Assembly (NCBI GenBank): GCA_030065125.1
Contig: JASJDM010000004.1
Coordinates: 19,190-83,189, forward strand
Reading direction: 5' to 3'
Origin: Lysobacterales bacterium
Lineage (GTDB): Bacteria; Pseudomonadota; Gammaproteobacteria; Xanthomonadales; SZUA-38
DNA length: 64,000 nt
The notes under the pieces were generated by a model. That model searched no databases and had not been told where the DNA came from. It saw nothing but the letters and a program-made list of their open reading frames with translations. Within the stretch, counting starts at the first letter, position 1. The number at the start of each line of letters is the position of its first letter. Positions 17,634 to 26,549 of this stretch are shown piece by piece. A program made the position numbers and the translations under genes.

Positions 17634-20600
17634 ATGTCCCAGATCTCTTCCGATGATGTCGCAGCTGAAGCCGGTCTGAGCGCCGCTCCCGGACCGGCGC
17701 CCAGTGACGCGGTAATGTTCAAGTCCGGTCCCGAGTCCAGGGACAGGGTGCCTTCAGACCTTGCCCAGGCCTACCTGGCCGACGAGGACACTCACGTCAA
17801 CCGACTGCTGGAAAGCCTCCAGCTGGACGCGGACACCGAGCAGTCCATTACCGGTCTGGCCACGTCTCTGGTCACCCGGGTACGGGCCTCACAGTCCGAG
17901 CCCGACGCGGTAGATGCCTTCATGCAGCAGTACGACCTGTCTTCCGAGGAAGGCGTGCTGCTGATGTGCCTGGCCGAGGCGCTGCTGCGGGTGCCCGATT
18001 CCGACACCGCCGATCGATTGATTGCCGACAAGATCGGCTCAGCGGACTGGGAATCTCACCTGGGAAAAAGCCGCTCACTGTTCGTCAACGCCTCCACCTG
18101 GGGACTGATGCTGACGGGCAAGATGGTGCGAGTGCCTGATACCGCTCAGCGCGACCTGATGGACTCGCTGCGTGGACTGGTGACCCGCAGCGGCGAACCG
18201 GTGATCCGCAACGCGGTGCGCCAGGCCATGCGCATCATTGGTCATCAATATGTCATGGGGCGGACCATTAAGGAGGCAGTGAAACGTTCCCGCCAGGGGG
18301 ACAACAAGGCCTACCGCTACTCCTTCGACATGCTGGGAGAGGCGGCCCTGACCGCGGCCGACGCCGACCGTTACTACGAGAGTTACGCCGCAGCCATCGG
18401 CACCCTGGGCCAGGACGGCCCCTATCCCGACCTGTTCGCTGCGCCCAGCATCTCGGTCAAGCTCTCCGCCCTGCATCCCCGCTACGAGATCTTTCAGAAG
18501 GAGCGTGTGATGCAGCAGATGGCGCCCCGGGTAGCCAAACTGGCCCGGCTGGCGCGACAGGCCGGCGTGGCCATGACCATCGATGCCGAGGAAGCCGATC
18601 GGCTGCAGCTGTCTCTGGACCTGATGCAGCAGGTGTTTGCAGATCCGGGGCTGGCCGGTTGGGACGGTCTGGGACTGGTGGTGCAGGCTTACCAGAAGCG
18701 GGCGCCCTTCGTTATCGACTGGCTGTACCAGCTGGGCCAGTCCAGCGGTCGGCGGCTGCCCATCCGGCTGGTCAAGGGCGCCTACTGGGATACCGAGATC
18801 AAGCACGCCCAGGAGCAGGGACTTCCCGGCTATCCGGTGTTCACCCGCAAACTCAACACCGACCTGTCCTACCTGGCCTGTGCGCAGACGCTGCTGCAGC
18901 GCCGCGACGTGTTTTATCCGCAGTTTGCCACCCACAACGCCCACAGCCTGGCGGCGGTGTACCACCTGGCAGGGGACGACAAGGGCTTCGAGTTTCAGCG
19001 GCTGCACGGCATGGGGGAAGAGCTTTATGCCGAGGTGGTCGGCGCTGATAAGCTGGATATGCCCTGCCGGGTATACGCCCCGGTGGGCAGCCATGAGGAT
19101 CTGCTGCCCTACCTGGTCCGGCGGCTGCTGGAAAACGGCGCCAACACCTCCTTCGTCAACCGTATCGTGGACGCCAAGCTTCCCGTGGCGGACATTGTTG
19201 CAGACCCGGTGGTCCTGGCCCGGGGTCTGGAGAGCAAGGCGCACCCCAGGATCCCGGCGCCCCGGGACCTGTTCGGCGGTACCCGCCTGAGCGGCGCCGG
19301 CATCAACCTGGCCGACGAATACCGGGCCCATGAGCTGGCGGCGGAAATGGCTCGCCACCCGGCCGGCCAGTGGTCCGCAGCGCCGCTGGTGCCCGGCAGT
19401 ACCGTCGGTGGGGATGCCCGACCGGTACAAAACCCGGCGGACAATACCCGGGTCATCGGCCAGTGGCGGCCGGCAAGCCGGGAAACCGTGGAGCTGGCGC
19501 TGGCCAATGCCACCGCAGCCCAGCCCGGCTGGAACCGGGTATCCGTGGACCAGCGGGCGAGCTGCCTGGAGCGTGCCGCTGACGCCATGGAGCAGCGGCA
19601 GGCCGAACTCATGAGCCTGCTGCTGCGGGAGGCCGGCAAGACCGCCGGCGACGCGGTGGCGGAAATTCGCGAAGCGGTGGATTTCTGCCGCTACTACGCA
19701 GCCGCGGCCCGACAGGCCTTTGCGCCGGTGGCGCTGCCCGGGCCCACCGGGGAATCCAACGAATTGCGGCTGCACGGCCGCGGCGTGTTCGTCTGCATCA
19801 GCCCGTGGAACTTCCCCCTGGCCATTTTCACCGGCCAGGTGGTGGCAGCCCTGGTCACCGGAAACACGGTCCTGGCCAAGCCGGCGGAGCAGACCAACCT
19901 GGTGGCCGCTGCGGCCTGTGACATCCTCCATGCCGCGGGCATTCCCCCGGAGGTGCTGCAGCTGCTGCCGGGGGAAGGTGCCAGCGTAGGCGCCCAGCTC
20001 ACCGGCGATCCCCGGGTGGCCGGCGTTGCCTTCACCGGATCCACCGAAACCGCCCGACTGATCAGCCAGTCCCTGTCCCGGCGGGATGGGCCCCTGGCGA
20101 CCCTGATCGCGGAGACCGGCGGGCAGAACGTGATGCTGGCCGACAGCTCGGCGCTGCCGGAGCAGCTGGTGGGAGACGTTGTCGCCTCCGCCTTCCTCAG
20201 CGCCGGCCAGCGATGCTCGGCCCTGCGCGTTCTGATGGTGCAGCGGGACGTGGCCGACAAGGTGCTGACCATGCTTGAGGGGGCCATGGCGCAGTTGCAG
20301 GTCGGGGATCCGGCTTTACTGTCCACCGACGTGGGGCCGGTCATCGACGCCGGTGCCCGGCAAGTGCTGCTTGAGCACTGCCGGCGCATGGACAGCGAAG
20401 CCCGGCTGATCGGGCGCTCCCCTTTGCCGGAATGGGCCGAGCAGGGCCATTTCGTGGCGCCGGTGGCCTACGAAATCAACTCGCTGGACCAGCTGGAGCG
20501 CGAGGTGTTTGGACCGGTGCTGCACGTGCTGCGCTACCGGGCCCGGGACCTGGACCAGGTCGTGGACGCGGTCAACGCCACCGGCTACGGGCTGACCCTG

Positions 20601-20861
20601 GGCATACACAGCCGCATCGAGTCCACCGTGGAGCGAATCCGCCAGCGTTCCCGGGTGGGTAACCTCTACGTCAATCGCAACATGGTGGGCGCGGTGGTTG
20701 GCGTGCAGCCTTTCGGCGGCGAGGGGCTGTCGGGAACAGGGCCCAAGGCCGGTGGCCCGCACTACCTGCATCGCTTCTGCACCGAGCGGACGGTCACGGT
20801 CAACACCGCTGCGGTGGGCGGCAACGCGAGCCTGCTGGCCATGGAACCAGCGCGCAGCTGA
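17634..20861 (+). CDS. putA: Bifunctional proline dehydrogenase / glutamate-semialdehyde dehydrogenase PutA
   Basis: 1075 aa enzyme oxidising proline to glutamate in two steps. The FAD-dependent PRODH domain (about 200-490) shows LVKGAYWDTEIKHAQ and the DLSYLACAQTLL region. The ALDH domain (about 560-1050) shows PWNFPLAIFTGQ, FTGSTETA, AETGGQN and the catalytic Cys in SAGQRCSALRVL. The N-terminal ribbon-helix-helix DNA-binding domain of E. coli PutA is absent, so this is a short, non-autoregulating form. I prefer ATG 17634 over TTG 17628. Confidence 0.96.
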   Translation: MSQISSDDVAAEAGLSAAPGPAPSDAVMFKSGPESRDRVPSDLAQAYLADEDTHVNRLLESLQLDADTEQSITGLATSLVTRVRASQSEPDAVDAFMQQYDLSSEEGVLLMCLAEALLRVPDSDTADRLIADKIGSADWESHLGKSRSLFVNASTWGLMLTGKMVRVPDTAQRDLMDSLRGLVTRSGEPVIRNAVRQAMRIIGHQYVMGRTIKEAVKRSRQGDNKAYRYSFDMLGEAALTAADADRYYESYAAAIGTLGQDGPYPDLFAAPSISVKLSALHPRYEIFQKERVMQQMAPRVAKLARLARQAGVAMTIDAEEADRLQLSLDLMQQVFADPGLAGWDGLGLVVQAYQKRAPFVIDWLYQLGQSSGRRLPIRLVKGAYWDTEIKHAQEQGLPGYPVFTRKLNTDLSYLACAQTLLQRRDVFYPQFATHNAHSLAAVYHLAGDDKGFEFQRLHGMGEELYAEVVGADKLDMPCRVYAPVGSHEDLLPYLVRRLLENGANTSFVNRIVDAKLPVADIVADPVVLARGLESKAHPRIPAPRDLFGGTRLSGAGINLADEYRAHELAAEMARHPAGQWSAAPLVPGSTVGGDARPVQNPADNTRVIGQWRPASRETVELALANATAAQPGWNRVSVDQRASCLERAADAMEQRQAELMSLLLREAGKTAGDAVAEIREAVDFCRYYAAAARQAFAPVALPGPTGESNELRLHGRGVFVCISPWNFPLAIFTGQVVAALVTGNTVLAKPAEQTNLVAAAACDILHAAGIPPEVLQLLPGEGASVGAQLTGDPRVAGVAFTGSTETARLISQSLSRRDGPLATLIAETGGQNVMLADSSALPEQLVGDVVASAFLSAGQRCSALRVLMVQRDVADKVLTMLEGAMAQLQVGDPALLSTDVGPVIDAGARQVLLEHCRRMDSEARLIGRSPLPEWAEQGHFVAPVAYEINSLDQLEREVFGPVLHVLRYRARDLDQVVDAVNATGYGLTLGIHSRIESTVERIRQRSRVGNLYVNRNMVGAVVGVQPFGGEGLSGTGPKAGGPHYLHRFCTERTVTVNTAAVGGNASLLAMEPARS

Positions 20862-20900
20862 CGGTTCTGAACCAGGGCAAGGCAACAGTTTTTTGATGGT

Positions 20901-22454
20901 ATGTATCAGCAGTATTTCGGCCTCAGCGACCCGCCGTTTTCCATAACGCCGGACCCCCGCTTCGTTTACCTCAGCGAGCGGCACGAAGACGCCCTGGCCC
21001 ACCTGCGTTATGGTCTCACCCAGGGCGGAGGGGGAGGCTTCGTCCAGCTCACCGGGGAGGTCGGCACCGGCAAGACGACCCTGTGCCGATGCCTGCTGGA
21101 GGACCTTCCCGACCACGCCCGGGCGGCGCTGATCCTGAATCCGCGACTGGATCCACTGGAGTTGCTGTGGTCCATCTGTGAAGAGCTCAAGGTATCGATT
21201 CACGGCGCCCGGGCCAGCTCCAAGAAGCTCATTGACCGGCTCAATCGCTATCTGCTGAAGGCCCACGGTGAAGGCCTGACCGTGGTCCTGATCATTGACG
21301 AGGCCCAGAACCTGAGCCCCGACGCCCTGGAGCAGGTGCGCCTGCTCACCAACCTGGAAACACCCACCCAGAAGCTGCTTCAGATCATCCTGCTGGGTCA
21401 GCCGGAGCTGCGCGACCTGCTGCGCCGGCCCGATTTGCGTCAGCTGTCCCAGCGCATCACGGCCCGCTACCACCTGACGCCGCTGGCTGCTGACGAAACC
21501 CGGGCCTACGTAGAGCACCGGCTGAGGGTGGCCGGCGCCGTTGAACCCCTGTTCAATGGGGCCGGGTACCGGGCCCTGCACCGCTATTCCGACGGCATCC
21601 CGCGGCTGATCAACATCCTGGCCGAACGCTCACTGATCGCGGCCTACGCCCGGGGCAGCCGGCGCGCGGGTGCGGCGCTGGTACGCCAGGCGGCCGACGA
21701 GGTGCTGGACCAGGGGCATGCACCGGCGCGGTGGCGCTACTGGCCCGGACTGGCCGCCGCCGCGCTGATGCTGGCAACGCTGGCCACTGGGTGGTACTTC
21801 CGGCCCGCACCGCCGGCCGCACCCCGGGTGGTGGAGCAGCTCAGCATCGCGCCCGACCCGGGTCCGGCACCGGCAACCCCGGTGCCCGGCGGGGATTTTC
21901 AACAGGCCTGGGATCAACTGATGGACCTGCACGGACACACAGCGGAACCCCGCGCCGGTTCCAGCTGCCCCCAGGCCATGGCGCCCGGCGTTCACTGCAG
22001 CCAGGGCCGCGCCAGCCTGGCACTGCTGCAGACCCTGGGCCGCCCCGTGATTGTCGAGGTAAGTACAGGCGAAACCCGCTACGGTGTCGTGCAGGTTTCA
22101 GAATCCGGCGTGACCCTGCACGCCGCCGAGGGGCCTCGCCAGATCTCGCGCAGCGCCCTGGAGCGGGTGTGGGAAGGCCGCTACTGGGACGTCTGGTCGG
22201 TGCCGGCCTACGTTCCCGACACCCTGCGGGAAGGTGACCGCGGTCCCGGCGTGTTGTGGATCAAGGCCGCCGCCGCGCGGGCGCAACCGGCTTACGGCGC
22301 CAGCGTGGACGACCCGTATTTTGGACCCGCACTGCGGACCTGGGCCCTGGAGTACCAGCGGTCCTCGGGCCTGACCGAGGATGGGCTGATTGGCCGCGAC
22401 ACGCTGCAGCGGCTGAGCCGCCTGGCGCCGCTGGCCGACACTGGGGCCGGCTGA
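20901..22454 (+). CDS. gspA: ExeA/GspA-like AAA ATPase with peptidoglycan-binding domain
   Basis: 517 aa inner-membrane protein. The N-terminal AAA domain has Walker A GEVGTGKTT (52-60) and Walker B VVLIIDEAQN. A transmembrane helix follows near residue 280 (LAAAALMLATLATGWYF). The C-terminal region carries a PG_binding_1-like domain (PYFGPALRTWALEYQRSSG and TEDGLIGRDTLQRL). This is the ExeA architecture, which with ExeB/GspB helps insert the type II secretin through peptidoglycan. Its stop overlaps the next gene by one base, the gspAB arrangement. Confidence 0.9.
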   Translation: MYQQYFGLSDPPFSITPDPRFVYLSERHEDALAHLRYGLTQGGGGGFVQLTGEVGTGKTTLCRCLLEDLPDHARAALILNPRLDPLELLWSICEELKVSIHGARASSKKLIDRLNRYLLKAHGEGLTVVLIIDEAQNLSPDALEQVRLLTNLETPTQKLLQIILLGQPELRDLLRRPDLRQLSQRITARYHLTPLAADETRAYVEHRLRVAGAVEPLFNGAGYRALHRYSDGIPRLINILAERSLIAAYARGSRRAGAALVRQAADEVLDQGHAPARWRYWPGLAAAALMLATLATGWYFRPAPPAAPRVVEQLSIAPDPGPAPATPVPGGDFQQAWDQLMDLHGHTAEPRAGSSCPQAMAPGVHCSQGRASLALLQTLGRPVIVEVSTGETRYGVVQVSESGVTLHAAEGPRQISRSALERVWEGRYWDVWSVPAYVPDTLREGDRGPGVLWIKAAAARAQPAYGASVDDPYFGPALRTWALEYQRSSGLTEDGLIGRDTLQRLSRLAPLADTGAG

Positions 22455-23134
22455 TGTCGCTGATTCTGGAGGCCCTGCGCAAGTCGGAGGCCCAGCGCCA
22501 GCAGAGCGAACCGGGTCCGACCCTGCCTGCCGCGCAGCCCGCGCGCCGCCGAGCCGGCATGATCTGGCTGGTTGGTGGCTTTGCGGTAGCCGGCGGTTTG
22601 CTGCTGGGCTGGCTGGGCTCTGGCTGGCTGGACAGCGGCGAAGCCGATCAGGAAACCGCAGTGGCTGCGCGGGCGCCGGCAGACCATGCCGAGCCGGCGG
22701 AATCCGAACGGTCGGACGATGCGCCACCAGCTCCAGCGGTGGCGACCGTGAGCTCCCCCGGCGCGAGCTCCGACACAACTCAGGACGCGGCAGGCCGAAG
22801 CCCCGATCCGGAGCCGCTGGCAGCACCGGGTCCACCGGAGCCATCAGTAGCACCAGCCATGGCGGACACCAAGCCGGCGCAGCCTGTGTCACCAATGCCC
22901 GAAGACCTGCCGATGTTGTCCCAGCTGCCGTCGGTGCAGGCTGAAATCGGAAAGCTGGCGGTCAATATGCTGGTCTACAGCGAACAATCCGACGCTCGAT
23001 TTACCCTGATCAACCTGAAGCGATACCGGGAGGGTGAGGTGATTTCACCCGGGCTGCGGGTGGAAGCGATACGCCGGGACGGCGTGGTGCTTCGATTCCA
23101 CGATCGCCTGCTGCTGCTGCCAGGGAATCGCTGA
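22454..23134 (+). CDS. gspB: GspB-like type II secretion assembly protein
   Basis: 226 aa: N-terminal MSLILEALRKSEAQRQ motif typical of GspB, one transmembrane helix (MIWLVGGFAVAGGLLLGWLG), a Pro/Ala/Ser-rich periplasmic linker, and a C-terminal T2SSB domain (about 150-226; LPMLSQLPSVQAEI, LRVEAIRRDGVVLRF). It should partner the upstream ATPase for secretin assembly. No other T2SS core genes are adjacent; the only other related gene is the GspE/PilB-type ATPase at 46991-48808. The start ATG overlaps the upstream TGA. Confidence 0.88.
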   Translation: MSLILEALRKSEAQRQQSEPGPTLPAAQPARRRAGMIWLVGGFAVAGGLLLGWLGSGWLDSGEADQETAVAARAPADHAEPAESERSDDAPPAPAVATVSSPGASSDTTQDAAGRSPDPEPLAAPGPPEPSVAPAMADTKPAQPVSPMPEDLPMLSQLPSVQAEIGKLAVNMLVYSEQSDARFTLINLKRYREGEVISPGLRVEAIRRDGVVLRFHDRLLLLPGNR

Positions 23135-23809
23135 GTGGCGGACTACTGGTTTCGCACCCGAAAACCTTCCCGGGTGCCGCTGATTACCCTGGCCCTGGCG
23201 GCCGTGATGCTGGTGGTGGCCGGACTGCAGGCGACCCGGCAGTGGGACAGCGGGTTGCTGCAGGACTGGGGCCTGGTACCCCGGGCATTCTGGGACGGCC
23301 AGGCGGCCTTCTGGCGATCCGGCGAGGCCACTCGCATGATCAGCGCACTGTTCCTGCATGCGGGCTGGGCACATCTGCTGGGCAACCTGGTTTACCTGGC
23401 GCTGTTCGCACCACGGGTGGAACTGGCCATGCGACGGTTTCCGTTCCTTTGTTTCGTGCTGTTCTGCGGCGTCCTGGCCAACCTGTTTGCCGCTTACCAG
23501 GACCAGGACAGCCTGGCGCCCATCGTGGGCATGAGCGGCATGGTGTCCGCCGTGATGGGTGCTTTTCTGGCCTTCTTTCCGCGGGATCGGGTCGGCATCA
23601 TCCTGCCCCTGGGTCTTTATTTTCAGTTCATTCGCATCCCGGCCACGGCCCTGATCGGGTCCTGGTTCCTGTTCCAGGTGTTGTACACTTTTTTTGGCGA
23701 CCGCCTTGGTACAGTGGCCTGGTGGACCCATATTGCGGGATTCGTCAGCGCCTTTCTGCTGGCCCTGCCGCTTCGGTTCCTGATCCCGGCGGGCTCCCGC
23801 AGACGCTGA
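23135..23809 (+). CDS. Rhomboid family intramembrane serine protease
   Basis: 224 aa polytopic protein, six or so helices. Rhomboid features: HAGWAHLLGNLVYL in helix 2, the catalytic serine in GMSGMVSAVMG (GxSG), and the catalytic His in THIAGFVSAF. It would cleave transmembrane substrates; substrate unknown. The GTG start directly follows the gspB TGA with no spacer, so translation is probably coupled. Third gene of a putative gspA-gspB-rhomboid-DUF1820 run. Confidence 0.88.
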   Translation: MADYWFRTRKPSRVPLITLALAAVMLVVAGLQATRQWDSGLLQDWGLVPRAFWDGQAAFWRSGEATRMISALFLHAGWAHLLGNLVYLALFAPRVELAMRRFPFLCFVLFCGVLANLFAAYQDQDSLAPIVGMSGMVSAVMGAFLAFFPRDRVGIILPLGLYFQFIRIPATALIGSWFLFQVLYTFFGDRLGTVAWWTHIAGFVSAFLLALPLRFLIPAGSRRR

Positions 23810-23828
23810 GCCAGATGGAATCGGAGAC

Positions 23829-24161
23829 ATGGCGAAGGACGACACCCTTTACAAGATCATTTTCCTGAACAGCGGCAAGGTGTACGAGCTGTACTCACGC
23901 AGCGCCAGCGCCAGCGGTCTGTTCGGCTTCATCGAGGTCGGCGAACTGGTGTTCGAAGACGGCGACAGCCTGGTCGTGGACCCCACCGAGGAGCGCATGC
24001 GTGACGAGTTCAAAGACGTCAAGGTGCTGCACATCCCCATGCACAGCGTGATCCGCATCGAGGAAGTGGAGAAGCGCGGTGCCGTTCATATCCGCGATCG
24101 TGAAAGCGGCGAAAAAATTACCCCGTTTCCGGTATCTCCGCCTAACCGCAGCAGTTCCTGA
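23829..24161 (+). CDS. DUF1820 family protein
   Basis: 110 aa soluble protein of the DUF1820 family, widespread in gammaproteobacteria and of unknown function. Recognisable segments: YKIIFLNSGKVYELYSRS, GFIEVGELVFED, VKVLHIPMHSVIRIEEVEKRG. No signal peptide, membrane helix or cysteine motif. GGAG lies about 6 bases upstream of the ATG. It ends 7 bases before the tail of ctpA on the other strand. Confidence 0.85.
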   Translation: MAKDDTLYKIIFLNSGKVYELYSRSASASGLFGFIEVGELVFEDGDSLVVDPTEERMRDEFKDVKVLHIPMHSVIRIEEVEKRGAVHIRDRESGEKITPFPVSPPNRSSS

Positions 24162-24168
24162 TCCGCTT

Positions 24169-25464
24169 TCAGCGGTTATCCAGCAGCCTTTCCGCCCGCA
24201 GCGCGATCAGCGCGCGGTACAGCGGATAGTCTTCGTCTGCCAGGACGTAAAACTCATCCCGGGGCGGGTCAAACGTCTTGGCCGAAGGCGTCAACGCCTC
24301 CGGGTTTTCGGCATCGCCGCTGCGGCGACCCATGCCGGCGATGGTGATGTCCGGCTGGATGCCCTGCTCGTGAATGGAGCGCCCCGACGGTGTGTAGTAA
24401 CGCGAGGTGGTGAGCTTGATGGCCCCGCCGTTGCGCAGCGGCAGCACCGACTGCACCGACCCTTTGCCGAACGTCTTTTCGCCCAGCACCAGGGCACGGC
24501 CATGATCCTGCAGGGCACCGGCCACGATTTCCGAGGCAGACGCAGAAGATTCGTCGACGATGACCACGATGGGGGCGCCGCCGATTTCATCGTCGGGCCC
24601 CGCTTCGTAGCGGGTCTGTGATCCCTCCCGGCGACCGCGGGTGGTTACGATCAGGCCCTCCTCCAGGAACATGTCCGACAGCGCCACGGCGGCGGTCAGC
24701 ACACCGCCGGGGTTGCCGCGCATGTCCAGCACCAGCCCTCCAAGGCTGCCGCCCGCGGCGTCGGACAACCGCGCCATTTCCAGCGCTGCGGCGTCGGCGG
24801 TGTCGGTCTGGAAGGTGTCGATCCTGAGGTATCCCAGACCATCTCCGTACAGCTCGGCGCTGACGCTGGCCACGCGGATCACCTCTCGTACCAGGGTCAG
24901 GCTCAGGATTTCGTCTGATTCTCCCCGCCGAATGGTGATCCGAACTTCGGTGCCGGGGCGACCACGCACTTTTTCAATGGACTTGCGCGGCTGCCGTGAG
25001 CTGACCGCAATCCCTTCTACCGCGGTCAGGTAATCCCCTTCATGCACGCCGGCACGGCCGGCCGGACCGGTGGGATTGACCTTGGCGATCAACAGGTCCT
25101 GGTCCTGCCACACGACTTCTATTCCGATGCCGCCATAACGGCCGCGGGTGTCCGCTTCCAGCCTGGCGTACTCCTCGCGGTCCAGGTAGGCGGTGTGAGC
25201 ATCCAGATCGGACACCATGCCCCGAATGGCCCGTTCCAGCAGGTCGCGGTCGCTGGTCTCATCCACGTAATCCCGCTGAACGTGGCCCAGCACATCGCTC
25301 AGGGTTCGCATTTCATCCAGGGTCAGGGACAGGGCCGGCGTCGCCGGGCTGGTGCCCGGACCGGCGGCGCCGGCCGCGTCGTCCGCATCCCGGGCCATGG
25401 AGCTTGCCGCTGTCAGCAGCAGCGCCAGGGACCAGCCGGCGCGGCTGTTCGAGAAAACCATCAT
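24169..25464 (-). CDS. ctpA: Carboxy-terminal processing protease, S41 family
   Basis: 431 aa periplasmic protease. Signal peptide at the N terminus, then a helical region, a PDZ domain (about 90-175; YGGIGIEVVWQDQDLLIAKV, GDYLTAVEGIAV) and the tail-specific protease domain with GNPGGVLTAAV, the nucleophile serine in DESSASASEIVAGAL and the general-base lysine in GEKTFGKGSVQ. It degrades or matures envelope proteins, often peptidoglycan hydrolases. The start is taken at ATG 25464 (or the adjacent 25461). A perfect TATAAT (minus strand, 25471-25476) lies only six bases upstream, implying a near-leaderless transcript or a slightly later start. Confidence 0.92.
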   Translation of the reverse strand: MMVFSNSRAGWSLALLLTAASSMARDADDAAGAAGPGTSPATPALSLTLDEMRTLSDVLGHVQRDYVDETSDRDLLERAIRGMVSDLDAHTAYLDREEYARLEADTRGRYGGIGIEVVWQDQDLLIAKVNPTGPAGRAGVHEGDYLTAVEGIAVSSRQPRKSIEKVRGRPGTEVRITIRRGESDEILSLTLVREVIRVASVSAELYGDGLGYLRIDTFQTDTADAAALEMARLSDAAGGSLGGLVLDMRGNPGGVLTAAVALSDMFLEEGLIVTTRGRREGSQTRYEAGPDDEIGGAPIVVIVDESSASASEIVAGALQDHGRALVLGEKTFGKGSVQSVLPLRNGGAIKLTTSRYYTPSGRSIHEQGIQPDITIAGMGRRSGDAENPEALTPSAKTFDPPRDEFYVLADEDYPLYRALIALRAERLLDNR

Positions 25465-25470
25465 CTGCCC

Positions 25471-25500
25471 ATTATAGACGGCAGTCGGCCCGGTTATACT
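25471..25500. promoter_or_regulatory. Back-to-back -10 elements for ctpA and pyrF
   Basis: On the minus strand 25471-25476 reads TATAAT (ctpA side); on the plus strand 25495-25500 reads TATACT (pyrF side). No good -35 is visible for either at 17 bases, so each would need activation or extended contacts. The two would compete for polymerase in the 73-base divergent gap. Confidence 0.4.
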
Positions 25501-25537
25501 CCGCACTGTCTGCCCCGACCCCGATGAATCAAGCTCC

Positions 25538-26254
25538 ATGACCGACACGTTTTCCCCGAAACCCATTGCCAGCCGCGATCGCCTGATTTTTGCCCTGGAC
25601 GTCCCCACCGCTGACGATGCCCAGCGCCTGATTACCCAGCTGGGCGACAGCGTCAGCTTCTACAAACTGGGACTGCAGCTGTTTCTTAGCGGCGACTATT
25701 TCCGCCTGGTGGACCAGCTCACCAGTGCCGGCAAGCAGGTATTTGCAGATCTCAAGCTGTTCGACATCCCCGCCACGGTGGCGGCGGCGGTGCGCCAGCT
25801 GGAACGCTACCCCATCAGCCTCACCACGGTGCACGGCAATGACGCCATGCTGAGAGCGGCGGCCCAGGCCGCGGACCGCGTGAAGGTCCTCGCGGTGACC
25901 GCCCTTACCAGCCTGGACCGGGGTGACCTGGATGACCTGGGATTCCGGTGTGAGCTTGAAGAGCTGGTGCTGTCCCGGGCACGCCGGGCGCTGGAGCTGG
26001 GCTGTGCGGGGGTGGTGTCATCGGGGCTGGAGGTACAGCGGCTGCGGGCCCACGTGGACCACCGGTTGCTGGTGGTGTGTCCGGGAATCCGCCCGGTTGA
26101 CAACGACGATGACCAGCGACGAACCGTGGACGTGGCCGGGGCGTTTGCCAATGGCGCGGACTATATCGTGGTGGGCCGGCCCATAAGGGACGCCCGGGAT
26201 CCCAGGCAGGCGGCGGAAACCATCCAGCAGACCATCGCGGACAGTTTCCAGTGA
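25538..26254 (+). CDS. pyrF: Orotidine 5'-phosphate decarboxylase
   Basis: 238 aa class I OMP decarboxylase producing UMP. Catalytic motif FADLKLFDIPATV (about residues 69-81, Asp-Lys-Asp cluster), N-terminal LIFALDVP, and phosphate-binding GIRP and VVGRPI loops near the C terminus are all present; length is normal. Last gene before the repeat-containing gap 26255-26590. Confidence 0.97.
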   Translation: MTDTFSPKPIASRDRLIFALDVPTADDAQRLITQLGDSVSFYKLGLQLFLSGDYFRLVDQLTSAGKQVFADLKLFDIPATVAAAVRQLERYPISLTTVHGNDAMLRAAAQAADRVKVLAVTALTSLDRGDLDDLGFRCELEELVLSRARRALELGCAGVVSSGLEVQRLRAHVDHRLLVVCPGIRPVDNDDDQRRTVDVAGAFANGADYIVVGRPIRDARDPRQAAETIQQTIADSFQ

Positions 26255-26317
26255 GCCTCCCGGCGTGGATGGTAGGGGGTCTCTAGTTTCGGTGAGTTAG
26301 CCGTTTTTATTGAAGTG

Positions 26318-26446
26318 TTGCATTATGAAACTGTTGTAAGTTATTATTTATTAAAACAAGAATAAGAAAAACAACAACGGAACATGGAATCGGAGTAGGG
26401 GCATGACGCCCAAAATAAACCCCGGCATATCGCCGGGGCTTTTTTT
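26318..26446 (+). ncRNA. Possible short transcript with own promoter and terminator
   Basis: After pyrF an AT-rich stretch, unlike the GC-rich surroundings, contains TTGCAT (26318-26323), an 18-base spacer and TATTAT (26342-26347). A transcript from about 26354 would have an A-rich leader, a small GGGC/GCCC stem and the terminator at 26420-26446, about 93 nt in all. It could equally be the remnant of a lost gene's leader. No comparative evidence is available to me. Confidence 0.3.
26420..26446 (+). terminator. Rho-independent terminator downstream of pyrF
   Basis: CCCCGGC (26420-26426), loop ATATC, GCCGGGG (26432-26438), C, then seven T (26440-26446). An A-rich run upstream makes it usable on the minus strand too, for the DUF4252 gene. 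Confidence 0.9.
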
Positions 26447-26454
26447 GGGGTGGC

Positions 26455-26527
26455 GTGAACGCTCGCTACCGCGAGCTGGTGAACGAACGCTGCGCGTTTT
26501 CGTGATGGTGGCTCGCTTTGCTCGCCG
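26455..26527 (+). repeat. Short hairpin array of the GG(G/T)GAACG type, degenerate
   Basis: GTGAACG linker, hairpin GCTCGC-TACC-GCGAGC (26461-26476), linker TGGTGAACG, hairpin AACGC-TGC-GCGTT (about 26486-26498), then an imperfect GGCTCGC..GCTCGCC pair. The first hairpin has the same stem as units at 29800-29814 and 30166-30180 but a different loop. Together with the terminator at 26420-26446 and the hairpin at 26550-26583 this fills most of the gap 26255-26590. Confidence 0.65.
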
Positions 26528-26549
26528 GTTGTTGTCCCTTCGAAATTGC

